Positions 16,001-23,055 of a stretch of DNA of 64,000 nt are shown here, piece after piece; within the stretch, counting starts at the first letter, position 1, and every line of letters starts with the position of its first letter. Location: contig JAWLGZ010000002.1 of NCBI GenBank assembly GCA_041690635.1, positions 62,001 to 126,000 of the forward strand, read 5' to 3'. Under the pieces are notes generated by a model. That model did not search any database, had not been told where the DNA came from, and was given only the letters and a program-made list of their open reading frames with translations. The DNA is from JAWLGZ01 sp041690635 (GTDB lineage Bacteria > Pseudomonadota > Gammaproteobacteria > Thiohalomonadales > Thiohalomonadaceae). The translations under genes were made by a program, and so were the position numbers.

Positions 16001-17963
16001 ACGCAGCTACGGCTCCATGGTGTGCGGCGACGGCGCCTGCATCGGCTGCGGCGAGAAGACCGCGGTGCACCTGTTCACCGCCACCGTCACCGCGCTGATG
16101 CAGCCGCGGGTGAAGAGGCACCTCGCCTATCTGGACGATCTCATCGCCCGGCTCGATCGCCACATCCGCCTGAAGCTGGCCGAGACGGTGGACATCTCCA
16201 ACCCCGATGTCATCGAGCATGTGGTGGAGGCGCACAAGGAGGTGGATCTCACCCTCTCCAAGCTCTCCGCCAGCCTCGATGCCGGGCGGGTGGGCAGCCC
16301 GCTCGATGCCGACTGGCTGAAGTGGGTGAGCGGACTGCTCGCCAAGCTCAAGGAGCTGAAGTGGCGCTACGAGCAGGGCGTCACCGGCCGCGGTCGTGCC
16401 GACATGGGCTTCACCAACGCCACCGGCTGCACCTCGGTGTGGGGCTCCACCTGGCCCTACAACCCCTACCCGTTCCCCTGGTCGTCGCACCTGTTCCAGG
16501 ACGCACCATCGCTGGCGATGGGCATCTTCGAGGGCCACATGGCGAAGATGGCCGACGGCTTCAAGGCGATCCGTCAGGCAGAGCTGGAGATCAAGGGGGA
16601 GTACAACCCGGAGAAGCACGGCGAGTTCTTCAAGCTCTTCGGCTGGCGCGACTTCACCGACGAGGAGTTCCTGCTCAGCCCACCGGTGGTGGCGGTGGGC
16701 GGCGACGGCGCCATGTACGACATCGGCTTCCAGAATCTGTCGCGCATGATGATGTCCGGTCTGCCGATCAAGGTGCTGGTGCTCGATACCCAGGTCTACT
16801 CCAACACCGGCGGCCAGAGCTGCACCTCGGGCTACATCGCCCAGGTGGCCGACATGGCGCCGTTCGGCAAGACCACCAAGGGCAAGGAGGAGACCCGCAA
16901 GGAGATGGCCTTCATCGGCATGGGCCACCGCACCACCTACATCCTGCAGAGCTCGGTCGCCAACGTCACCCACCTGCTGGAGGGATACATCGAGGGTCTG
17001 AACAGCCGCCGTCCCGCCCTGTTCAACATCTACGCGGTGTGCCAGCCGGAGCACGGCGTGGGCGACGAGGCCACCTACGCCCAGAGCAAGCTGGCGCTGG
17101 AATCGCGCGCCTACCCGCTCATCCGATTCGATCCGGACCGCGGCACCACCGTCGCCGAGTGCATGGACATGGAGGGCAATCCGGCCATGGACCGCGACTG
17201 GCCCAGCTACACCCTGAAGTACCAGGAGAACGGGGTCGAGAAGTCGATGGAGCTGCCGCTCACCTTCGCCGACTTCGCCGTCACCGAGGGGCGCTTCCGC
17301 AAGCACTTCCGCAAGGCGCCGCCGGAGACCTGGGACGACCGCATGGTGCCGCTGCACGAGTTCATCGACCTGGAGGCTGACGATCAGGAGGGGCTCTACC
17401 CCTACATCTGGACGGTGGACGGCAAGAACCGCCTGGGGCGGGTGTTGGTCTCCGCCGAGCTGGCCGCCTCCACCGCCGAGCGGCGCGACTTCTGGCGCAT
17501 GATGAAAGGGCTGGCCGGCCTCGATCAGGTGGTGGATGCCGAGGCGATCGCCGAGGAGGCGCGCCGCGACATGGCGCAGCGCCTCACCGCCAGTCTGCTG
17601 TCGCTGGCGGCCGGCGCCGGCCACAGCGATATCGCCGCCGTACTCACAGCCCCCGCCAACGGCAACGGCAACGGGGCCGCACACGCCGGCAAAGGCGGTG
17701 GGGCCGCCACGGAGTACGAACCGGTGTGGCTGGAGTCGACCGAATGCACCGCCTGCGACGAGTGCATCAACCTGGCGCCGGGCGTCTTCGCCTACAACGA
17801 CCAGAAACAGGCGGTCATCGTCAATCCGCGCGGCGGCACCTTCAAGGACATCGTCAAGGCGGCCGAGAAGTGCACCGCCATGGTGATCCACCCCGGCACC
17901 CCGTGGGATGCGGCCGAGGCAAACGACGAAAAGCTGCTCAAGCGCGCGGCGAAGTTCAACTGA
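13020..17963 (+). CDS. nifJ: Pyruvate:ferredoxin (flavodoxin) oxidoreductase, long form
   Basis: 1647 residues; ordinary single-chain enzymes are near 1200. It interconverts pyruvate + CoA and acetyl-CoA + CO2 with ferredoxin. Order seen: alpha-type domain (from 15: KYPGTRAAMDGNQAVIMCE, AYPITPSTQMGE), gamma-type domain (about 437-700, GWGAVTTGKNLAMTLFE), first 4Fe-4S motif CTACGDCYTVCP near 790, second CKGCMECVDVC near 927, then the thiamine-diphosphate part (GDGACIGCGEK near 1001; GGDGAMYDIGFQNLSRMMMS near 1226). Extra length comes from about 100 residues between the two clusters, a helical insert near 1020-1120, and a C-terminal ferredoxin-like domain near 1575 (CTACDECINLAPGVF). ATG 13026 is an alternative start. 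It lies between rnfB and rnfC. Confidence 0.93.
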   Translation: MFMKKEQATKTFKYPGTRAAMDGNQAVIMCERESTDAAGAYPITPSTQMGEFWAEEAAKGHTNISDKGLIFIEPESEHAAAAVTAGLAMTGLRATNFSSAQGVAFMHESLYGAVGKRLTYVLNIGCRAITKASLNVHCGHDDYHCIDDTGFFQMMAKSAQEAADLNIIAHKVAELALNPGIVAQDGFLTTHLIESMQVPERALIAEFLGRPDDMIDTPTPAQRMIFGDTRRRIPLIWDVDNPMTSGTVQNQDAYMQAVAAQRPYFFEHIPAIADQAFEEFHRLTGRRYGRIGTYRTDDADYLILGQGSMLVTAEAVADYLRETRGLKVGVVNMTFFRPFPGDLLGHVLKGRKGVAVLERTDQPLAEDLPLMREVRAVVSKCIENALAGNGPLPYPDYAAYNDPRHIPVLYSAAYGLGSRDLQPEGIIGAVENMLPEGGRRKFFYLSVEFLHKAPDSPKQEIYQQELLEAYPNVKGMAVHGSENPNLMPKGAITVRMHSVGGWGAVTTGKNLAMTLFELLDYDVKANPKYGSEKKGQPTTYYLSAAPEPIRINCEYHFVDVVLSPDPNVFDHSNAISGLKKGGVLIIQSALESPEAVWKSLPLTAQRRIVEQEIRVFYVDGFKIAREEASNPELQFRMQGIAFQGAFFAASPVMENAGLNEKTLFQAIENQLESKFGSKGRRVVEDNLRVVRRGFDEITEIIEKPIGEITAPMMKKRSALPVTLKRLPVSEARPSDIHRFWEQTGNFYVTGQGSDNLVDPFIGLSLMPASTGVFRDMTQIRFEHPRWIPENCTACGDCYTVCPDSAIPGLVSSMTEVFETTIRRVETQGQPTRHLRRAVRTMEKKLRALIEPAGEVADISALLRQAINETLAESELADDDRNRLATEFDWFEEAMGDFRFAITKPYYTQREKRTKGSGGLFSITVNPYTCKGCMECVDVCDDKALVAETQTPETVERLRADWSFWLDLPTTSPDYIRIDDLDERIGALETLLLDKRSYGSMVCGDGACIGCGEKTAVHLFTATVTALMQPRVKRHLAYLDDLIARLDRHIRLKLAETVDISNPDVIEHVVEAHKEVDLTLSKLSASLDAGRVGSPLDADWLKWVSGLLAKLKELKWRYEQGVTGRGRADMGFTNATGCTSVWGSTWPYNPYPFPWSSHLFQDAPSLAMGIFEGHMAKMADGFKAIRQAELEIKGEYNPEKHGEFFKLFGWRDFTDEEFLLSPPVVAVGGDGAMYDIGFQNLSRMMMSGLPIKVLVLDTQVYSNTGGQSCTSGYIAQVADMAPFGKTTKGKEETRKEMAFIGMGHRTTYILQSSVANVTHLLEGYIEGLNSRRPALFNIYAVCQPEHGVGDEATYAQSKLALESRAYPLIRFDPDRGTTVAECMDMEGNPAMDRDWPSYTLKYQENGVEKSMELPLTFADFAVTEGRFRKHFRKAPPETWDDRMVPLHEFIDLEADDQEGLYPYIWTVDGKNRLGRVLVSAELAASTAERRDFWRMMKGLAGLDQVVDAEAIAEEARRDMAQRLTASLLSLAAGAGHSDIAAVLTAPANGNGNGAAHAGKGGGAATEYEPVWLESTECTACDECINLAPGVFAYNDQKQAVIVNPRGGTFKDIVKAAEKCTAMVIHPGTPWDAAEANDEKLLKRAAKFN

Positions 17964-17964
17964 T

Positions 17965-18052
17965 TGGCCACAGAGCACACAGAGGGAAATGCATTCCATG
18001 CGCAGTCTCTTCGCACTTGAACGCCTCTGTGCCTCTGTGCCTCTGTGGTAAG
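17965..18052. repeat. CACAGAG-type inverted-repeat element, copy 4
   Basis: The left arm is TGGCCACAGAGCACACAGAGG; the right arm repeats CCTCTGTG three times in a row and ends in GGTAAG. The unit sequence (CACAGAG) differs from copies 1-3 but the architecture is the same. It fills the nifJ-rnfC gap. Confidence 0.82.
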
Positions 18053-18073
18053 AATCGGGTTTAAGAAACCGAA

Positions 18074-19414
18074 ATGGGCATTCTCAACTTCATTCGCGGC
18101 AAGACCTTCGCGCACGGCATCCATCCGCCGACGTACAAGGAGACGACGGCGTCGAAACCGATTCGACGCCTGCCGTTTCCGCCGCGCATGATCATTCCGC
18201 TGGCGCAGCATTTCGGCGCCCCCTCCGTACCGCTGGTACACGTCGGGCAGGAGGTGGTTCGCGGCGAGCCGCTGGCCCGCGCCGACGGCTTCATGTCGGT
18301 GCCGGTCCATGCGCCGGCCACCGGCATCATCGAGCGCATCGAACTGATGCAGACCGCGCGTGGACCGAAGACCGAGTCGATCGTGTTGCGTGCCCATCCC
18401 GGCGCGGCGCAGCGTGTGCTTTACGGCGTTACGCGTGACATCGACGCGATGGCGCCGGAGGCGATCATCGAGGCGGTGCAGGAGACCGGCCTGGTCGGTC
18501 TCGGCGGCGCCGCCTTCCCCACCCACGTCAAGCTCTCGGTACCGAAGGGGTTTCCCATCGACACCCTGGTGGTGAACGGCTGCGAATGCGAGCCCTATCT
18601 CACCAGCGATCACCGGGTGATGCTGGAGCATCCTGTAGAACTGATGGCGGGCATCCGCATCGCCATGCGTGCCTGCGGCGCGGAGCGCGCCGTGATCGGC
18701 GTCGAGGACAACAAGCCGGACGCCATCGATGTCCTGCGCGCCCACCGCCCGGACGACAGGACCATCACCGTCGAGTCGGTACAGACGAAATACCCGCAGG
18801 GTTCGGAGAAGCTGTTGATCAAGGCGCTGCTGGGTCGGGAGGTCCCCTCCGGCGGTTTCCCGTTCCAGGTCGGCGTGGTGGTCAACAACGTGGGCACACT
18901 GGCCCAGTTGGGTACCCTGCTGCCGAACGGACAGGGGATCATCGAGCGGGTGATCACGGTCGCCGGTCCCGGCGTAAGGAAACCGGGCAACTATCTGGTC
19001 CCGCTCGGCACGCCGCTCAGTTTCGTGCTCAAGCAATTGGGTTTCGAGGGAGACGCCCACCGGGTGGTACTGGGCGGGCCGATGATGGGCAGTACCGTCG
19101 CCTCCCTGGAGGTACCGGTCACCAAGGGGGTCTCCGGCATCATCGTGCTGCCGGAGCAGGCAAACGATGAGACACCGGATCGCATCTACCCCTGCATCCG
19201 CTGCGGCCACTGCCTGGCGGCGTGTCCGGTGGGCCTGAACCCCTCCAAGCTGGGGCAGCTGGCGGCCAAGCGCCAGTACGAGGAGATGCAGGAGCGGTTC
19301 CACCTGAACGACTGCTTCGAGTGCGGCTGCTGCTCCTACGTCTGCCCCTCCAACATCCCGCTGGTGCAGTATTTCCGCATCGCCAAATCGGTCAACCGGG
19401 AGCGTGCCGCCTGA
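18074..19414 (+). CDS. rnfC: Rnf electron transport complex subunit C
   Basis: 446 residues. RnfC carries the NADH/FMN-binding part of the complex. The N-terminal domain has PLVHVGQEVVRGEPLARADG, the central domain has GLVGLGGAAFPTHVKL (FMN/NADH region) and CECEPYLTSDHRVMLEHP, followed by SLBB-like sequence. Two ferredoxin motifs are CIRCGHCLAACPVGLNP and CFECGCCSYVCPSNIP near the C-terminus. It stops soon after these, so it lacks the long Ala/Lys-rich repeat tail of the E. coli protein. Its stop overlaps the rnfD start (ATGA-type), so translation is coupled. The start follows immediately after repeat copy 4. Confidence 0.95.
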   Translation: MGILNFIRGKTFAHGIHPPTYKETTASKPIRRLPFPPRMIIPLAQHFGAPSVPLVHVGQEVVRGEPLARADGFMSVPVHAPATGIIERIELMQTARGPKTESIVLRAHPGAAQRVLYGVTRDIDAMAPEAIIEAVQETGLVGLGGAAFPTHVKLSVPKGFPIDTLVVNGCECEPYLTSDHRVMLEHPVELMAGIRIAMRACGAERAVIGVEDNKPDAIDVLRAHRPDDRTITVESVQTKYPQGSEKLLIKALLGREVPSGGFPFQVGVVVNNVGTLAQLGTLLPNGQGIIERVITVAGPGVRKPGNYLVPLGTPLSFVLKQLGFEGDAHRVVLGGPMMGSTVASLEVPVTKGVSGIIVLPEQANDETPDRIYPCIRCGHCLAACPVGLNPSKLGQLAAKRQYEEMQERFHLNDCFECGCCSYVCPSNIPLVQYFRIAKSVNRERAA

Positions 19415-20427
19415 TGTTCAAGGTCGAGCTCAAGACCTCGCCCCACCTGCGCTCGGCGCCGGGCGTCGAGGAGATCATGCGCAACGTGGTTTGGGCGTTG
19501 CTGCCGCTGTGCGCCTTCTCGGTGTGGCAGTTCGGTGTGAGCGCCGCGGCGCTGATCGTCACCGTGGTGCTCGCCTGTCTCGCCACCGAGTATCTGTTCG
19601 GCCAGCCGCGTGAGGGGGGTACCACCCTGCGCGACTGGAGCGCCGCCATCACCGGCATTCTGCTCGCGCTGACGCTGCCGCCCGGACTGCCCCTGTGGAT
19701 GGGCGCCGTGGCCGGCGTTGCCGCCATCGGCCTGGGCAAGCTGCTGTTTGGCGGACTCGGCTTCAACGTCTTCAATCCGGCGCTGGTGGGACGCGCCTTC
19801 ATCCAGGCCGCCTTCCCGGCGGCGGTCACCACCTGGACACCGGCCTATCTGCCGAACCGTTTCGTCGAGTTCATCCCGACCACCTTCACCCTTCCCTTCA
19901 CCAGCCCGCAACCGGTGGACACCTACACCGGCGCGACGCCCCTCGGCCAGTGGAAGTTCGAGGGGGTCACCGTGAACACCTGGGACCTGCTGACCGGCGC
20001 CACCGCGGGCTCCCTGGGCGAGACCTCCGCGATCCTGGTCCTGCTCTGCGGCGCCTACCTGGCGATCCGCCGCTTCCTGGACTGGCGCATTCCGGCGGCG
20101 ATGCTGACCGGCGCCTTCGTCACCGGCGGGATCATCTGGCTCATCGACGGCAGCTACCCCGATCCCTTCTTCGTCCTTCTGTCGGGCGGGTTGATGCTGG
20201 GCGCAGTGTTCATGGCGAGCGACATGGTGGCCTCCCCCGTCACGCCGCGCGGCGTCTGGATCTACGGCGGCCTGATGGGTTTTCTCACCGTGATCATCCG
20301 CTTTTTCGGCGGCATGCCGGAGGGGGTGATGTACGCCATCCTTCTCGGCAATGCCGCCTCGCCGCTCATCGAGGCGGTGACGCAACCGCGTGTCTACGGT
20401 GCCCGTCGCGGCAAGGAGGCGAAATGA
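19414..20427 (+). CDS. rnfD: Rnf electron transport complex subunit D
   Basis: 337 residues with around ten membrane segments. The covalent FMN site is visible as TYTGATPLGQ (the Thr of TGAT, about residue 174), the equivalent of the S/TGAT flavinylation motif that is modified by an ApbE-type transferase; no apbE gene is in this window. The N-terminus MFKVELKTSPHLRSAPGVEEIM is the standard RnfD opening. It overlaps rnfC by one base and rnfG by four, so this trio is translationally coupled. Confidence 0.95.
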   Translation: MFKVELKTSPHLRSAPGVEEIMRNVVWALLPLCAFSVWQFGVSAAALIVTVVLACLATEYLFGQPREGGTTLRDWSAAITGILLALTLPPGLPLWMGAVAGVAAIGLGKLLFGGLGFNVFNPALVGRAFIQAAFPAAVTTWTPAYLPNRFVEFIPTTFTLPFTSPQPVDTYTGATPLGQWKFEGVTVNTWDLLTGATAGSLGETSAILVLLCGAYLAIRRFLDWRIPAAMLTGAFVTGGIIWLIDGSYPDPFFVLLSGGLMLGAVFMASDMVASPVTPRGVWIYGGLMGFLTVIIRFFGGMPEGVMYAILLGNAASPLIEAVTQPRVYGARRGKEAK

Positions 20428-21125
20428 GCGCCGAGGCACCGATGCCGACGCCCGCTCTCCCCTCCAGCGGCGCCATGATCGCCACACTGGGGACGGTGGC
20501 GATGCTCTCCGGCTTCCTGGTGGTGCTGGTGTTCCAGCTCACCCAGCCGGCCATCGAGGAGAACCGGCGCCTCGCCGTCGAACGGGCGGTGTTTCAGGTG
20601 GTGCCCGGGGCTGTGCAGCGACGCGACTTCGTGGTGACCGGCAGCGGCATCGAACCGGCCGGCAAGGGTGTCACCGGCACACCTATCTACGCCGCCTACG
20701 GCGCCGATGGCAAGCTGAAAGGGATCGCCGCCGAAGGCGCGGCCCAGGGCTATGCCGATATCATCCGCCTGCTCTACGGCTACGACCCGGCCTGTGAATG
20801 CATCACCGGCATCCGCATCCTCAAGATGACGGAGACGCCGGGCCTCGGCGACAAGATCGCCAAGGAACCGGAGTTCCTGGCCAACTTCGACGCCCTTGAG
20901 GCAAAGCTGAACGCCGCGGGCGACGCCCTGCGCAACGCCATCGTCACCGTCAAGAGCGGTACCAAGTCCGCACCGTGGCAGATCGACGCCATCTCCGGCG
21001 CCACCATCTCCTCGGTGGCGGTAGGCAAGGCGATCAACCACAGCGCCCAGGCCCTGCTGCCGAGGCTAGCCCCGTCCGTTAACCAGATCGCGACGCTACC
21101 TGCCACCGAGGGGGTGAAGCCGTGA
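20424..21125 (+). CDS. rnfG: Rnf electron transport complex subunit G
   Basis: 233 residues. One N-terminal membrane helix (about 15-38) precedes a periplasmic FMN-binding domain. The flavinylation motif is DAISGATISS (Thr near 194), and GIRILKMTETPGLGDKI is the other conserved block. I chose ATG 20424 because it overlaps the rnfD stop in ATGA fashion, and because a longer frame upstream only reads rnfD out of frame. FMN is bound covalently in the family. A repeat element follows before rnfE. Confidence 0.94.
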   Translation: MSAEAPMPTPALPSSGAMIATLGTVAMLSGFLVVLVFQLTQPAIEENRRLAVERAVFQVVPGAVQRRDFVVTGSGIEPAGKGVTGTPIYAAYGADGKLKGIAAEGAAQGYADIIRLLYGYDPACECITGIRILKMTETPGLGDKIAKEPEFLANFDALEAKLNAAGDALRNAIVTVKSGTKSAPWQIDAISGATISSVAVGKAINHSAQALLPRLAPSVNQIATLPATEGVKP

Positions 21126-21140
21126 AAAACCCAAAGCCAT

Positions 21141-21268
21141 TAACCGCAGAGGTCGCGGAGGTCGCAGAGAAAAATCAGGTGCAAACGATGAGTGGGCACC
21201 TAGCGGAAGTGTCACCACAAGCACACATGGTTTTCACATTCTTCTCCTCTGCGACCTCTGCGGTGATA
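21141..21268. repeat. CGCAGAG-type inverted-repeat element, copy 5
   Basis: The left arm has three 9-bp-like units (CGCAGAGGT, CGCGGAGGT, CGCAGAG). The right arm is CTCCTCTGCGACCTCTGCGG. It fills most of the 154-bp gap between rnfG and rnfE. Confidence 0.85.
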
Positions 21269-21279
21269 GGGGTTTTCCC

Positions 21280-21933
21280 GTGAGCACAAAGCGCAACAAC
21301 GATGTGACGATGGACACCTTCCTCGCCGGGTTGTGGCGGGAGAACCCGGTGTTCGTGATGCTGCTCGGCATGTGTCCGGTGCTGGCGGTGACCAACACCA
21401 CCATCAACGCGCTGGCAATGGGACTGGCGACCACCTTCGTGCTGCTCGCCTCCAGCACGCTGGTCTCGCTGCTGCGCCGCTGGATTCCGAAGCAGGTGCG
21501 CATCGCCACCTACATCGTCATCATCGCCACCTTCGTCACCATCGTCGATTACGTCATCCAGGCCATCAGCCTCGAGCTCTACAATGCCCTCGGCGCCTTC
21601 ATCCAGCTCATCGTGGTCAACTGCATGATCCTGGGCCGCGCCGAGGCCTACGCCTCGAAGAAGCCGCTCATCCCCTCGCTGCTGAACGGACTCGGCATGG
21701 GCGCCGGCTTCACCTTCGCCCTGCTCTGCCTCGGCACCGTACGCGAGGTGCTGGGCGCCGGCACCCTGCTGGGTATCCCGCTGTTCGGCGACAGCTTCGA
21801 ACCGTGGGTGGTGATGATCCTGCCCCCGGGCGGCTTCTTCGTCCTCGGCGGCTGGCTGCTGTTCTTCAACTGGATCAAGGAGCGCAAGGCAAAACGCGCC
21901 CTCGAAACCTCGGGTGCCCCGACAGGCGCTTAG
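21280..21933 (+). CDS. rnfE: Rnf electron transport complex subunit E
   Basis: 217 residues with six membrane segments. Landmarks are LLGMCPVLAVTNTTINALAMG near the N-terminus and QLIVVNCMILGRAEAYASKK in the middle; the Cys residues in both segments correspond to the intramembrane iron-sulfur cluster ligands of RnfA/RnfE. The start is GTG at 21280; ATG at 21310 (MDTFLAGLWRENPVF) is possible and would begin closer to the usual RnfE start. The ribosome site (TAGGGG region) is 12 bp downstream of the repeat arm, so the repeat borders the translation start. Confidence 0.93.
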   Translation: MSTKRNNDVTMDTFLAGLWRENPVFVMLLGMCPVLAVTNTTINALAMGLATTFVLLASSTLVSLLRRWIPKQVRIATYIVIIATFVTIVDYVIQAISLELYNALGAFIQLIVVNCMILGRAEAYASKKPLIPSLLNGLGMGAGFTFALLCLGTVREVLGAGTLLGIPLFGDSFEPWVVMILPPGGFFVLGGWLLFFNWIKERKAKRALETSGAPTGA

Positions 21934-21948
21934 AAAAGCAACAAACAT

Positions 21949-22129
21949 CTCACCGCAGAGGGCGCAGAGGTCACAGAGGGAAATCGAATGCGAAACTTCA
22001 CGACATACTCGATCGATCGCATTAGCCGGCATTCGCCCTTGGGTTTCTCTGCGTCCTCTCGGCAACTGCTCCCTGCGTTGCTCTACCTCGTGCATCCATG
22101 CACTCGCGCGACCTCTGCGGTAGATACGG
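21949..22129. repeat. CGCAGAG-type inverted-repeat element, copy 6, right arm interrupted
   Basis: The left arm is CACCGCAGAGGGCGCAGAGG followed by TCACAGAGGG. The right arm starts TTTCTCTGCGTCCTCT (to 22058) and resumes as ACCTCTGCGGTAGAT at 22111. The 52 bases between include CTCCCTGCGTTGCTCTACC and TGCATCCATGCA, which are not part of the arm in the other copies. Confidence 0.78.
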
Positions 22130-22139
22130 TTTTTGGCCG

Positions 22140-22730
22140 ATGAACCCCGAATCGCTGACATTCATCTTTCTGAACGCCGCCATCATCAACAACTTTGTGT
22201 TGGCGCTGTTCCTCGGCATCTGCCCGTTCCTGGGGGTGTCGGGGAAGCTGAAGACCGCCTGGTCGATGGGGGTGGCCACCACGCTGGTGATGCTGATCAG
22301 CTCCATCTGCGCGTACTTCATCAACAGCTTCCTGGTGGCCTACGAGCTGGAGTTCCTGCGCCTCATCGCCTACATCGCGGTGATCGCCTCGGCGGTGCAA
22401 CTGGTGGAGATGAGCATGAAGCGGTTCAGTCCGGCGCTGTTCCGGGCACTCGGCATCTTCCTGCCCCTCATCACCACCAACTGCGCAATTCTGGGCTTGG
22501 CACTGTTCCAGACCTTCCGGGACTACGACTTCACCCAGTCGCTCGCCTACAGCACCGGGGCCGGCATCGGCTTCATCCTGGCCATCATGCTGATGGCCGG
22601 GCTGCGCGAGAAGCTGGAACTGGCCGAGGTGCCGAGCGTGAGCCAGGGCGCTGCCATGACGCTGATGCTGGCCGGCATCCTGTCGCTCGCCTTCATGGGC
22701 TTCGCCGGCCTCGGAGGCGCCACTTCGTGA
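22140..22730 (+). CDS. rnfA: Rnf electron transport complex subunit A
   Basis: 196 residues, six membrane segments, normal size. MNPESLTFIFLNAAIINNFV leads to LFLGICPFLGVSGKLKTAW, with the conserved Cys of the membrane iron-sulfur site; the second is in LITTNCAILGLALFQ. I use ATG 22140, where family similarity starts, rather than an upstream ATG at 22098 that lies within the repeat element. RnfA and RnfE form the inverted-topology core that passes electrons across the membrane. The last rnf gene in the operon. Confidence 0.94.
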   Translation: MNPESLTFIFLNAAIINNFVLALFLGICPFLGVSGKLKTAWSMGVATTLVMLISSICAYFINSFLVAYELEFLRLIAYIAVIASAVQLVEMSMKRFSPALFRALGIFLPLITTNCAILGLALFQTFRDYDFTQSLAYSTGAGIGFILAIMLMAGLREKLELAEVPSVSQGAAMTLMLAGILSLAFMGFAGLGGATS

Positions 22731-22751
22731 TCGGACATGGCGGCATGAAGG

Positions 22752-22828
22752 GATCTCGCAGAGACGCAGAGAACGCAAAGAAACCCCATATTGATTCTTC
22801 TCTGCGTGCTCTGCGTCTCTGCGAGATC
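22752..22828. repeat. CGCAGAG-type inverted-repeat element, copy 7
   Basis: The left arm is GATCTCGCAGAGACGCAGAG then AACGCAAAG. The right arm is CTTCTCTGCGTGCTCTGCG then TCTCTGCGAGATC. It is the most symmetrical copy, a compact hairpin-forming unit with a 13-base centre, between rnfA and the next small gene. Confidence 0.9.
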
Positions 22829-22863
22829 AAGGTCTTCTCGGCCGAACAGCAGGAGCAGGCGTG

Positions 22864-23049
22864 ATGGCGAACTATCTGATTGCGATGGGCGGTGTTGCCC
22901 TGCTGCTGATCGGTTGGGTGATGGTGCAGCATCTGGCGCGCCTCTACGCCCGTCGCCACCCGGAGTTCGGGCCGGCCCGCGAGGAGGGCAGCGGCTGTGG
23001 GAAGAGCTGCCTTTGCGCCAGCGGCGGACAGTGCCGGAATAAGGACTAA
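22864..23049 (+). CDS. Small membrane protein with Cys-rich tail, NqrM-like form
   Basis: 61 residues: one membrane helix (MANYLIAMGGVALLLIGWVM) then a short basic stretch and a tail with four cysteines (GCGKSCLCASGGQC). A good AGGAG ribosome site at 22851-22855 sets ATG 22864; GTG 22861 is an alternative. The size, single helix and C-terminal Cys cluster are like NqrM, the small maturation factor that delivers iron to Na+-NQR, a homologue of Rnf. I could not see a diagnostic NqrM sequence, so the link is by form and position only. It is the last small gene before ppsA, 7 bp from it. Confidence 0.6.
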   Translation: MANYLIAMGGVALLLIGWVMVQHLARLYARRHPEFGPAREEGSGCGKSCLCASGGQCRNKD

Positions 23050-23055
23050 ATTCTA

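Noticed and set aside
13020..17963. nifJ as part of a nitrogen fixation region
   Set aside because: No nif structural or assembly genes are present; neighbours are rnf and pps, which favour carbon metabolism.
14385..17999. A 1204-residue open frame on the minus strand opposite nifJ
   Set aside because: It is the antisense of a GC-rich gene, has the biased His/Gly/Arg/Asp composition of a shadow frame, and no recognisable motif.
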